64,000 nucleotides of DNA, from assembly GCA_014284505.1 (NCBI GenBank), contig JAAFYY010000001.1, forward strand, positions 1,302,001 to 1,366,000. The letters run 5' to 3'. Below the pieces are notes generated by a model. It made no database searches, was not told the origin of the DNA, and saw only the letters and a program-made list of their open reading frames with translations. Positions 28,860 through 37,912 of the stretch are shown piece after piece (within the stretch, counting starts at the first letter, position 1; each line of letters opens with the position of its first letter). The DNA is from Streptacidiphilus sp. 4-A2 (GTDB lineage: Bacteria > Actinomycetota > Actinomycetes > Streptomycetales > Streptomycetaceae). The translations under genes were made by a program, and so were the position numbers.

Positions 28860-29783
28860 GTGATCGATGCCAGGAGACTGCGTACCCTGCGGGCCGTGGC
28901 GGACCACCGGACGGTGACCGCCGCGGCCGCCGCTGTATCTGACGCCGTCGGCTGTGTCCCAGCAGCTGGCGGCGCTGGAGCAGGAGGTGGGCCACCAGCT
29001 GCTGGCCCGCGACGGCCGCGGGGTCCGGCTGACCGCGGCCGGGGAGATCCTGGTGCGGCACAGCCACGAGGTGCTGGCCCAGCTGGAGCGGGCCGAGGCG
29101 GAGCTCGCGGCCTACGGCGCGGGAACGGCCGGGGAGGTGACCGTGGCCTCGTTCGCCACCGGCATCGCCGCGGTGGTGGCCCCGGCCATGGCGGGCCTGG
29201 CCCGGTCGGCGCCCGGCATCCGGATGCTGGTGCGGGACGCCGAGGGCGACGAGAGTCTGATGATGGTGCTGGACGGGCACGCCGATGTCGCGGTGTCCGT
29301 GGAGTACCGGGGCGCGCCGCGCGAGGACGACCTGCGGCTGGCCCGGGTCCCGCTGTACGCGGAGCCCTTCGACGCGGTGCTGCCGCGCGGGCACCGGCTC
29401 GCGGGCTGCGCCCGGGTGAATGTCGCGGATCTCGCGGACGAGCCGTGGATCGGCCCTACCCGGGCAACCCCTGCCATGACGTGGTCGTCCTGGCCTGCGA
29501 ACTCGCGGGATTCCAACCGCAGTTGGCGCATTCCTCGGACGACTTCCGGGCGGTGGCCGCGCTGGCCGGGGCCGGCGGGGTGGCCCTGGTGCCGCGTTCG
29601 GCGCTGCGCGGGGTGGATCTGCCGGATGTGGTGGTGCTGCCGGTCGCGGGTGTCCCGGCGACCCGGCGGGTCTTCGCCGCGGTGCGGCGCGGGGCCGCGG
29701 AGCATCCGCTGCTGCGTCCGGTACTGGACGCGCTGCGGGAGGCGGCGGACCGTGCCCGCCCCTCGGCCTCCACGGCGGCCTGA
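28860..29783 (+). CDS. LysR family transcriptional regulator
   Basis: LysR-type regulator of about 307 residues. The N-terminal winged helix reads RRLRTLRAVADHRTVTAAAA, and after a one-base loss near 28932 LTPSAVSQQLAALEQEVGHQ, then LLARDGRGVRLTAAGEILVR. The effector-binding domain follows from GEVTVASFATGIAAVVAPAM to VALVPRSALRGVDLPDVVVL; a second loss lies near 29455. The GTG at 28860 is four bases from the kbl stop, so it is probably in the tdh-kbl transcript. Control of threonine breakdown is a reasonable guess, but LysR genes usually face away from their targets, so this is inference. Confidence 0.88.
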   Translation: MIDARRLRTLRAVADHRTVTAAAAAVSDAVGCVPAAGGAGAGGGPPAAGPRRPRGPADRGRGDPGAAQPRGAGPAGAGRGGARGLRRGNGRGGDRGLVRHRHRRGGGPGHGGPGPVGARHPDAGAGRRGRRESDDGAGRARRCRGVRGVPGRAARGRPAAGPGPAVRGALRRGAAARAPARGLRPGECRGSRGRAVDRPYPGNPCHDVVVLACELAGFQPQLAHSSDDFRAVAALAGAGGVALVPRSALRGVDLPDVVVLPVAGVPATRRVFAAVRRGAAEHPLLRPVLDALREAADRARPSASTAA

Positions 29784-29818
29784 GGCCACCGCCACCCCCG
29801 CGAGGGCAGCACGAAAGC

Positions 29819-29876
29819 GGCGGTGACCCCCACCCGGCGCCGCGTGGGTCGCGGGCGCCGGGCGGGGGTCACCGCC
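29819..29876. terminator. Long bidirectional terminator hairpin
   Basis: A 23-base stem (29819-29841 with 29854-29876) pairs at 22 positions with one A/C mismatch, around a 12-base loop. The outer arm is GGCGGTGACCCCC. It lies between the convergent LysR and gltX genes, seven bases from the gltX stop. Confidence 0.8.
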
Positions 29877-29882
29877 GGCCGG

Positions 29883-31299
29883 TCACTGCTCGGCGGCGAG
29901 CCGCTCCAGGGCGGCCTCGATCCGGGCCAGCACCCGGTCGCGGCCGAGTGCCTCCAGCGACTCGAACAGCGGCAGGCCGACGGTGCGGCCGGTGACCGCG
30001 ACCCGGATCGGCGCCTGCGCCTTGCCCAGCTTGAGGCCGTTCTTCTCACTGACCGCTTCCAGCACGGCCTTCAGGTCCTCGGCGTGCCAGGGGGCGTCGG
30101 CCAGCCCGGCCCGGGCGTCGCGCAGGATGTCGGCGGCGGCACCCTTCATCGCCTTGGTCCAGGCGGCGTCGTCGCGCACCGGCTGGTCCAGGAAGAGGAA
30201 GTCCACATAGGCGGTGATCTCGGAGAGCACCGTGATCCGGGTCTGCGCCAGCGGGGCGACCCCGTCGAAGACCGCCTGGTCGAACGCCTCGGGCGCCCAG
30301 GCGGCGTGCGGGGCCTTGAGCCAGGGGGCGCAGGCGGCGGCGAACTGCGCCGGGTCCATCATCCGGATGTACTCGCCGTTGAACGAGGCCAGCTTCTTCA
30401 CGTCGAAGAAGGCGGAGGAGCCGTTGACGTCCTCGATCCGGAAGAGCTGCTCCAACTCCTCCGTAGGGGCGGATCTCGCGGTCCTCGCCCGGGCCCCAGC
30501 CCAGCAGCATCAGATAGTTGACCATGGCGTCAGGCAGGTAGCCCTCGGCCAGGTAGTCCTCCAGGGCAACCTTGTCCCGGCGCTTGGAGAGCTTCTGCCG
30601 CTTCTCGTTCACAATCACCGGCAGGTGCGCCCACACCGGCGGCTGCGCGCCCAGGGCCTGCCACAGCAGCTGCTGCTTGGGCGTGTTGGACAGGTGCTCC
30701 TCCGCGGATGACCATGGTGACGCCCTCGTCGAGGTCGTCCACGACATTGGCGATCAGGAACACCGGCGAGCCGTCGCCGCGGGCGATCACGAAGTCCTCG
30801 ATCGCGGAGTTGGGGAACGTGGGCTCGCCCCGGATCAGGTCGACCACCACGGTGGTGCCCTCGTCGGGGTGCGGAACCGCAGCGCCCGGCCCTCCTCGTA
30901 GGCCAGGCCGCGGTCGCGGCAGAAGCCGTCGTAGCCGAGCTGGGCGTTGCCGGTGCGCTCGGCCAGCTGCTCGCGGGTGCAGTCGCAGTAGTAGGCGTGC
31001 CCGGCGGCCAGCAGCTGGAGCCCGGCCTCGCGGTGCCGTGCGGCGTTGTGGGACTGGAAGTAGGGGCCCTCGAAGGCCGGGTCGGAATCGTCGATGCCGA
31101 TCGCCGCGAGCGCGCTGATGATCCCGTCGATCCACTCCGGCTTGTTGCGCGCAGCGTCGGTGTCCTCGATGCGCAGCACGAAGGTGCCGCCGGACTGTCG
31201 CGCCACGGCCCAGTTGTAGAGAGCGGAGCGGGCGCCGCCGACGTGGAACATGCCAGTCGGGGAGGGGGCGAAGCGTACACGGACCGGAGTAGCAGACAT
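29883..31299 (-). CDS. gltX: Glutamyl-tRNA synthetase
   Basis: Class I synthetase that charges tRNA-Glu (and in actinobacteria also tRNA-Gln for later amidation). The HIGH-type motif is [20 protein letters not shown] at the N-terminus, with [16 protein letters not shown] behind it. The KMSKS-type loop is [19 protein letters not shown], preceded by the [20 protein letters not shown] segment and [19 protein letters not shown]. The C-terminal anticodon domain ends [22 protein letters not shown] in two adjacent stretches. One-base losses lie near 30870, 30705 and 30460. As an essential gene its breaks argue that the indels are errors. Length about 472 residues, normal. Confidence 0.95.
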
Positions 31300-31426
31300 G
31301 GCTTGATCCTACCGATCCCGAGGAGTGCCCGGCTCACACCACCACCGGGCACGGCTGTGCGGCGGCTGTCCGCCCGTCCGATAGATTCCTGTGGTCAGGG
31401 GGATCGGTGCGGACGGCTCGACGGGG

Positions 31427-32178
31427 ATGCGGATGGCGGAGACGGCGCGGTACAAGCAGTTGGCCGCCGAGGTGCGCGCCGCGGCGCGGGCCGGTGAGTA
31501 CGGCACGGACGGGCGGCTGCCCAGCGAGGAGCAGCTGGCGACCCGCTACGGCGTCTCCCGCGGGACGGTCCGGCACGCGCTGACGGTGCTCAGGGCGGAG
31601 GGGTGGTCACCTCCCGGCGCGGGACCCGGCGGCTGCTGCTGGACGCGCCGCCGTTGCAGAGCTTCGCCGAGCTGATGAGCTTCACCCGCTGGGCCCGCTC
31701 GCTCGGGGAGGTCCCGGGCGGCCGGGTGGTGCGCCAGGAGCTGCGGGCGGCGGGCCCGGAGGAGAGCTCCCAGCTGCGGCTGGCGGAGGGCTCGGCGGTG
31801 CACTGGGTGCTGCGGCTGCGGACCCTGGCCGGGCGGCCGGTGATGGTCGAGCGGACCTCCTATCCCCCGCTGGTCGGCGCGCTGGTGTCGCGGATGCCGC
31901 CGGACACGGTGTCGGTCAGCGAGGCGCTGGAGCACGAGGGCGTGCTGCTCGCCGACGCCGACCACACCGTGGACCTGGTGCTGGCCGACCAGGAGGACGC
32001 CGCGCTGCTGGGCTGCGCGGTGGGTCAGGCGCTGCTGCGCGAGCGCCGCCGCAGCACGGATCCGGCCGGGGTGCCGGTGGAGTGGTCCGACGACCGCTAC
32101 CTGCCCGGCACCGTGGCCTTCACCGTGCACAACTCGGTTGCCTCCAACGCCCTGACCCGCCACCGCGCGGAGCCCTGA
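31427..32178 (+). CDS. GntR family regulator with UTRA domain
   Basis: Repressor of the GntR/HutC subfamily, about 250 residues. The winged helix is KQLAAEVRAAARAGEYGTDG followed by RLPSEEQLATRYGVSRGTVR and HALTVLRAEG; after a one-base loss near 31603 come VVTSRRGTRRLLLD and the UTRA effector domain (LRLAEGSAVHWVLRLRTLAG to FTVHNSVASNALTRHRAEP). Start is the ATG at 31427 or the in-frame one at 31433. UTRA regulators often sense sugars, histidine or phosphonates; the convergent phosphonate-oxygenase gene 33 bases away suggests a phosphonate or quaternary amine effector. That link is inference. Confidence 0.85.
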
Positions 32179-32190
32179 GCCGTCCCTGCT

Positions 32191-32227
32191 TCAGCCGCGC
32201 GGGCCGGAGTTCAGCCGCGCGGGCCGG
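32191..32227. repeat. Duplicated 17-bp 3' end of the oxygenase gene
   Basis: TCAGCCGCGCGGGCCGG occurs at 32191-32207 and again at 32211-32227 (20-base period). Each copy carries a minus-strand TGA, so the last codons and stop of the oxygenase gene are present twice in tandem. Confidence 0.85.
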
Positions 32228-33896
32228 CTTCCAGCAGGGCCGCCAGCAGCGGCCGGAAGTGTCGAGCCCGGCGTGGGGGCCTGCGGGTCCTTGGCGGCCT
32301 CGTCCCAGCGCCGCAGCCGGACGGCGTCCGGCCATGGGGGCCGGCGCGAACTCCTCGGCCTCGGCCGGCTCATCGGGCCGCCCTGGACGCCGAGGTGTGC
32401 ACCGACGCCGGTGACAGCAACGCGAAGTAGTCCGGCTCGACCGCGCACAGATAGCGCTTGGCCGCGACATGCAGCCGGACCGGCTCGGTGACGCCCGGTC
32501 CGAACCACTGGGCCAGCCAGTCGGCGCCGGTGTGGCTGTGCCGGTTGTCGGTGCCCCGCATCAGGTCGTGGCCGCTGACCTCGCCGTGGAAGTGCCCGAG
32601 GTCGTGCAGCAGCGCCGCGGCCACCAGTTCGGCGGGGCACCTTCGGCCTCGGCCAGGGCCCCGGCCTGGAGCATGTGCTCGGTCTGGGTGACCTCCTCGC
32701 CGAAGTACTCGGCACCGCCCTGCTCGGCGAACAGCGCGGCCAGTTCGTCCAGCACGTCCCGGCGCAGCACGGCGGCGGTGCTGAACAGCCCGTCCAGGTC
32801 CGCGTAGCAGCCCTGGAGGTGGCGCCCGCCGCTGCTCTCGAAGCGGTGCGGGCGTGCAGCAGCCGGGTGTTGTCGAAGATCAGGCAGTCGCCGGGGCCGA
32901 GCCGGAAGTCGAGTTGGAGTTCCGGGCGGAACAGCAGCCGGGCGAAGGCCCGGTAGGCGCGGTAGAAGGCGTCGGTGTCGGCGGCGGGCAGCCGCAGGGT
33001 GCCGATGGAGCGTTGTTGAAGCGGATCTCGCGGATCCGGCCCTGCGGGTCGGTGCCGATCAGCGGCCGGTGCGCGGACAGTTCGCCGGTGTCACCGCCGC
33101 CGCTGCCGCCGTCGACGAAGCGGAAAGGGACGGGGGTGCGGGTGAGCACCTCGAAGGCGGCCCGGTCTGCTCGCGCAGCAGCGCGGCGGCGGCGAAGCCG
33201 TCGACCAGGCCGGAGTCGCCGCCCTCGGCACTGTTGACCAGGCAGTGCAGCAGTTGCAGGTGGGCACCGGTCGCGGTAGGGGTTGTCGGTGTGCGGGTGA
33301 TCCGTTCGCCGGTGAAGGCAAGGTTGTTGGGGTTCTCCTCGACCCGTACCTCGAAGATCCGGCCGTAGTTGGTCTCCCGGACGAAGCCGAAGCTCCGGGC
33401 GACCTCGATCACCTGCCCCTGTTCCGCCGGGACCCCGTGCAGCAGCGCGAAGCCGAGCCGGCCGACCGCGTCCAGCATCCGCAGCCGGACCGCCGGGTCC
33501 CGCTGGTAGTCGGCCCAGGCGGCGGACGGCAGTGCGCCGGCGAGGTCGGCGGCCTGCCAGAGCGTCTTGGCGTCCTCCGCGCGGGGGTCGGCGGCCGCGG
33601 ACGCGGCTGGGCGAGCCAGGACTGCGGGTAGTACGAGCGGTGACCGTCCGGCGCCCAGACCACCTCCCAGCCGGGCCCGACGTTCTGCTCCGGACCGACG
33701 TTCTGCTCCGGGCCGCCGTTCTGCTCCGGGCCGCCGGCCTGGCCGGTCAGCGGGGCGAAGGTCTCGGCGGACACGGCGAGGCCGTCCGGCAGGTCGGTGA
33801 TCTGGAAGAGCTTCTGGCCGTTGCGCGGGTCGCGGCAGCCGGCGCAGCCGCAGTTGTCGCGCAGCCAGAGCGCGGGCAGCGAGGAGGGGTGGGCAT
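32211..33896 (-). CDS. Fused TauD-type and HD-type phosphonate oxygenase (TmpA-TmpB-like)
   Basis: One reading path of about 560 residues joins two enzymes. Residues 1-60 hold a zinc-type lobe (LWLRDNCGCAGCRDPRNGQK) of gamma-butyrobetaine-hydroxylase-like proteins. The Fe/2-oxoglutarate core shows the HTD iron ligands in HTDNPYRD near 33270, LQLLHCLVNSAEGGDSGLVD, and the distal His in GPGDCLIFDNTRLLHAR. It ends HLQGCYADLDGLFSTAAV and runs on without a stop into an HD domain: EYFGEEVTQTEHMLQAG (Tyr, Glu, His), AALLHDLGHFHGE (HD), RHSHTGADWLAQW, HVAAKRYLCAVEPDYFALLS. These are PhnZ/TmpB (TIGR03276) signatures. TmpA and TmpB together turn 2-trimethylaminoethylphosphonate into glycine betaine and phosphate. 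At least eight one-base losses; the join at 32770-32830 contains none. Confidence 0.75.
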
Positions 33897-33923
33897 GGGT
33901 GGTCTCCAAGGGTTCGCGCAAAG

Positions 33924-33935
33924 TTGTATAGTTTG
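33924..33935 (-). promoter_or_regulatory. Promoter -10 and candidate GntR operator of the oxygenase gene
   Basis: On the minus strand TATACA (33925-33930) is a good -10 box 28 bases ahead of the ATG. The surrounding TTGTATAGTTTG keeps the GTATAG half of the HutC-type motif known for PhnF-like regulators (TGGTATAGACCA), but its other half does not match. Control by the neighbouring GntR/UTRA protein is plausible, not shown. Confidence 0.4.
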
Positions 33936-34094
33936 CCGCTCCCTCGTGACATTTCCGTGCCCGGATGACCGACCGGCGTCCGGCCGGGAAACGGCTGACT
34001 GCGGACGTGCGAACTCCGCGCCACCACGGCCGGATCCGGGCAGGCACGGAGGCACCGGGGACCGGATCCGGGAGCCCGGGCGACATTCAAGCTA

Positions 34095-34104
34095 TATCGC
34101 GATA
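34095..34104. promoter_or_regulatory. TATCGCGATA palindrome upstream of the DUF1707 gene
   Basis: TATCGCGATA is a perfect 10-bp palindrome within GCTATATCGCGATAGC, 50 bases before the GTG start at 34154 and in the shared divergent region. Its AT-rich ends stand out in this GC-rich sequence, suggesting a repressor site over the promoter. Confidence 0.4.
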
Positions 34105-34153
34105 GCCTGTCCGCGTCGCACCGACCCGCGTTCCGCCGTCCCCTGGAGTCCCC

Positions 34154-34845
34154 GTGACCTCGCCCTCCCCCGCCCGGCCGAACCGGGCGGACCCGCCCCG
34201 GCCCAGGCCGCCCGACTGCTGCACCTCCCCGAGCAGGAGGCCTCGCGAAGCAGGAGGGGTGGCCGCCCGGATCGGCGACGCCGACCGCGACCGGGTCGCC
34301 GGGATCCTGGCCGAGGCCCTGGCCGGCGGCTATCTCGACCCGGAGGAGCACGCCGAGCGCCTGGAGGCCGCCTATGCCGCGCGCACCGAGGCCGCGCTGG
34401 CCCCCTGACCGCGGACCTGCCGGCGCCGTCCGGCGAGCCGCTGCCCGGGGCGGCACCGACGGACGAGCCCATGACGGCGCTGTTCAGCAAGCTGCGCCGG
34501 GGCGGCGCCTGGCCGGTGCCACCGCACAGCGTCGCCCAGGCCCGCTTCGGGGCGCTGGTGCTCGACCTCCGGCACGCGGTCTTCACCCGCCGGGAGGTCG
34601 TGCTCCAGGCCGACTCCTTCTGCGGCAAGATCGTGATCATCGTGCCGCCCAACGCCCACGTCTACGACACCGGTTCGGCCCTCTTCGGCAAGCGGACCCT
34701 GCCCGGCACACGCGGCGGGGCCACGGACGGCGCGGAGGGTCCGGTGATCCGGATCTCCGGCCGGTCCGTGTTCGGCCACATCCGGGTGCACCGTGCGGGC
34801 ACCGGCCTCCAGCACAAGCTGCTGGAGTGGCTCGACCTCTACTGA
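34154..34845 (+). CDS. DUF1707 (SHOCT-like) protein
   Basis: Soluble protein of about 230 residues with the DUF1707 domain common in Streptomyces: the RIGDADRDRVAGILAEALAG helix followed by GYLDPEEHAERLEAAYAART. After a one-base loss near 34405 the C-terminal part (FGALVLDLRHAVFTRREVVL, KIVIIVPPNAHVYDTGSALF) resembles the cell-wall-active-antibiotic-response (LiaF-like) beta domain usually attached to DUF1707. Another break lies near 34230. GTG at 34154 follows CTGGAGTCCCC. Role unknown; a link to envelope stress is inferred from the LiaF-like half. Confidence 0.8.
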
Positions 34846-34852
34846 CCCGCCC

Positions 34853-36595
34853 TCAGGGCAGGAAGCCGTCGAGGAAGGTGTTGCTGTAGATCCGGGCCGG
34901 GTCGTAGCGGTCGAGGGTGGCCAGGGCGGTGTCCCAGTTGTCGCCGACCGGCTGCCCGGCCCGGTAGGCCGCCGGGATGGTGCTGCCCAGCACGGTCGGG
35001 TCGGACCAGGCCGCGGTGCCCGAGTAGGCCCAGCCCTTGGACCACTCGGCCCGGACCGCGGCATAGCTGCCGGTGTAGTTGGCCAGCACCCACTGCTCGG
35101 TCTCCCGGTAGAACTGCTGGGACTGCGGGGTGCCGGGGATGGTGAGCACGTCCATCCACACCGCGGTGTCCCAGGCCGGCTGGTCCGGCCTCGGCGCAGC
35201 GCGCTGAGCTGCGCCTGCACCCCGGGCACCCCGCAGTCGGCCGCGTTGTCCAGGCCGGTGCAGCGCACCTCCCAGGGCCCGTTCATCGGGTACTGGCCGT
35301 TGGCCGCATAGCTGTTGAGGGCGTTGTCGAGGTAGCCGTAGAAGTCGCTGACCACCCTCTGGACGTCGGCCCGGGCGCAGAGGATCACATAGCCGTTGGC
35401 GGTGACCTGGAGCGTGGTCGGCTTGATGTAGAGCTGGGTGTTCTTGGCCCACCCCCAGATGTCCCAGGTGCCGGTGACGATCAGCCCGGAGCCGATGATG
35501 CTCATCTCCAGGTTCTCGAAGGTCGGTGTCACCGAGACGTCCCCGCTGATGATCTCCGAGATCAGCTGGGACTCGCTGCTGGTGACGGAGTCGGAGAAGC
35601 TGTAGTTGAACGGGCTGCCGACCTCCCGCGAGAAGAACGGCTCGCTGGGGCTCACCGACCAGACCTTCAGCCAGGGCACGGTGGTGAACGGGAACCAGAT
35701 GGTCTCCACCCGGCCGGTCTGGTTGATCAGCGCGGCGAAGGAGTCGGAGCCGGCCGAGGAGGCGGCGCGAACAGGGTGGCCACATTGGTGGTGTAGGTGC
35801 TCTGGCAGCGCAGCCGGACATTGGCGCCGACCCGGAGCGTCGCCTCGGTGATGAAGGCCCGGCCGAGGTGCACCAGGAAGGCGGCGATGTCCGGGTCGCT
35901 GCGCTGGAAGGTCTGTAGCACATAGGCGTTCTGGGACGCGCTCCAGACCACCGCGGTGAGCGAGGTCACCAGGTTGCTGACGGTGCCGTAGGTGTGCCCG
36001 GCCAGGGGGCTTTCGCCCACGGGGGACAGAGGTGCCGTGGCCGTCGATCGCCAGCACCCCGCCCAGGGTGATGTCGCCGGGTGCGGGGGTGTTGGTCAGC
36101 CCGTAACCGGCGTTCTCCAGGTCGGTGAGCAGGGTGGTCATGGTGACGCCCGCCTGAGCGGTGACGCTGGCCGGGCTGCCGCTGTTGACGGTGACCGCGG
36201 TGAGGTTCTCGGTGGTGTCGACCATGAGGATGTTGCCGGTCGCGCCGTTGGGTTCGAGCAGCGGCGACCAGCCGTGGCCCATCCCCCGGGCCCGGATCTT
36301 CCAGCCCTGGGCACAGGCCCAGTTGGCCAGGGTGACCACGTCCTCGGGGAGGAGGGGGCGCAGGTCCACAGCGGGCTGACCACAATCTCGCCGGACCAGT
36401 TGGTGAAGGCCTGCTGGTAGACGGTGATTCCGCTGGGGAAGTCCGGCGGGGCCGCGTGGCGGCCTGCGCGGGCAGCACCTTGAAGGCCGGGGTCCAGGAC
36501 AGGCCGGTGAGTGCGGCGGTGGCGCCGGCGGCGCCCAGGAAGCCGCGGCGTGACAGGGGTGGGACATGCTGATCGGGTTGCTGGGGAGTTCCCAT
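34853..36595 (-). CDS. Secreted cholesterol-oxidase-like flavoprotein (VAO family)
   Basis: Exported FAD oxidase of about 580 residues. A twin-arginine signal (SRRGFLGAAGATAALTGLSW) opens it. The FAD domain of the vanillyl-alcohol-oxidase family shows KIRARGMGHGWSPLLEPNGA, whose His should carry covalent FAD, and GDITLGGVLAIDGHGTSVP. The substrate domain matches type II cholesterol oxidase (WFPFTTVPWLKVWSVSPSEP, QRVVSDFYGYLDNALNSYAA), ending YSNTFLDGFLP. The ATG at 36595 has a GGAGGG site. One-base losses lie near 36455, 36380, 36015, 35765 and 35190. It would oxidise and isomerise a 3-beta-hydroxysterol, giving peroxide; the true sterol is unknown. Confidence 0.88.
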
Positions 36596-36870
36596 GACGA
36601 CCCTCCGCGAGATGGTGGGGCACGCGTGACGGAGTGCGCTGGGCAGCGGATGCCGCAGGGGCCGTCCCGGGTGTGCGGACCCGGGTGTGCGAACCGGGGG
36701 CGGGCGGGCACAGCGGCGCACCCGGGGCCGGGACGGCCGACGAGGAGTTGGACGCACAGGGCGAACGGTCACCGGTGGCCGCGTCCGTGGGGCGCAGTCC
36801 CGTGCGCCGACCGGCCGCCACCTGCGGTAACAGTGATGGAGAGAATCCAGCGAGGATCGAGAAATGTCAA

Positions 36871-36927
36871 TGACGGTGCGTCAGATATGGTCAGGGCATG
36901 CCCGGATACTGATCTGATGGCACGTCA
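36871..36927. promoter_or_regulatory. Long interrupted palindrome around GGGCATGCCC
   Basis: TGACGGTGCGTCAGAT on the left and the reverse complement of its near copy on the right (ATCTGATGGCACGTCA) flank the perfect 10-bp palindrome GGGCATGCCC (36894-36903). The whole spans 57 bases and lies about 280 bases upstream of the oxidase start. It may be a double operator or a folded RNA. Confidence 0.4.
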
Positions 36928-36942
36928 GTTATGAAACGGGCG

Positions 36943-36973
36943 ACGCCCCCGGTTCCGCACGCCACGGGGGCGT
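36943..36973 (-). terminator. Terminator of the EamA transporter gene
   Basis: Arms ACGCCCCCG (36943-36951) and CGGGGGCGT (36965-36973) are perfect and lie 12 bases beyond the transporter stop codon on the minus strand. Confidence 0.65.
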
Positions 36974-36985
36974 TGCGGCCAGGGG

Positions 36986-37820
36986 TCACAGATGGGCGAG
37001 TTCCAGCACGCCGATGCCGAGCAGGACGGCGGCGCTGGCCGCCATCCGCCGTCGGCCCAGGCGTTCATGGAACACCAGCGCACCGATCAGCGCACCGAAG
37101 ACGATGCTGGTCTCGCGCAGCGCCGCGATGGCGGCCAGATTCCCCCGGGCCTGCGCCCACAGCACCAGCCCGTAGGCCAGCATCGACAGCACCCCCGGCC
37201 AGCCCGGTCCGGCAGACCGGCCGCAGCTGCGCGAGGAGGGCCCGGCCGCGCACTCGCCAGGCGATCAGCGGCAGCAGCGGTCCCTGGCACAGGAAGGCCC
37301 AGGCGATATAGCCGAGGACGGTCCCCGAGTGCCGCACCCCGGTGCCGTCGACCACCGTGTACGAGGCGATCATCACGCCGGTGCCCACGGCCGCGCCCAG
37401 TGCCGGCAGCCGGGAGCGGTCGGGCAGCCCGTCCGCCAGCGCCAGGGCGGCGAGCCCGGCGCAGACCACGGCCAGGCCGAGCACACCGCCGAGCGGCAGC
37501 GGCTGGCCGAGCACGGTCGCCGAGATCACCGCCACCAGCAGCGGCGAGGTGCCGCGGGCGATCGGGTACATCTGGCCGAAGTCGCCGAGCCGGTAGGCCT
37601 GGAGCAGCAGCGCCCGATAGACGGTCTGCAGCACCGCCGACGTGGCCAGGTAGGGCCAGGCCGCCGCGCCGGGCAGCGGGACGAAGCAGGCCAGCAGCGC
37701 GGCGCAGCCGGTGTAGCCGAGGTTGATCAGCACAAAGCCGACCAGCTTGTCCTCGATCCGGTGCGCCAGCGCGTTCCATCCGGCATGCAGCATCGCGGCG
37801 GCGAGGACCACCAGCGGCAC
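36986..37820 (-). CDS. EamA/DMT family transporter
   Basis: Ten-helix drug/metabolite transporter of the EamA family, about 278 residues, in the cytoplasmic membrane. The first helix is VPLVVLAAAMLHAGWNALAH; the typical end of the first repeat reads YPIARGTSPLLVAVISATVL, and of the second IAALRETSIVFGALIGALVF followed by HERLGRRRMAASAAVLLGIG. A one-base loss near 37195 splits it. I choose the GTG at 37820, which has GGGGAGG upstream, over an in-frame GTG at 37898 that would lie inside the operator shared with the divergent RpiR gene. Likely exports a metabolite sensed by that regulator. Confidence 0.86.
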
Positions 37821-37880
37821 CGCGGCCTCCCCGTACCCCGACTGCACCCCTGCCGACACAGGACACACCCCGTCTTCCCT

Positions 37881-37899
37881 CGTGGAACTGAATTCCACG
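37881..37899. promoter_or_regulatory. RpiR-type operator between transporter and regulator
   Basis: CGTGGAA (37881-37887) and TTCCACG (37893-37899) are perfect 7-base arms around CTGAA. It lies just upstream of TACCCT (37901-37906), a -10 box spaced six bases from the ATG at 37913, which suggests a leaderless rpiR transcript. A dimer bound here would block both divergent promoters. Confidence 0.6.
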
Positions 37900-37912
37900 C
37901 TACCCTATACCT

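Larger units (their letters stand above)
36596..36985. other. 390-base gap upstream of the oxidase gene
   Basis: Contains the oxidase promoter region, a long interrupted palindrome (36871-36927) and the terminator of the transporter gene. Bases 36835-36935 are AT-richer than the surroundings. No coding frame is recognised. Confidence 0.45.
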
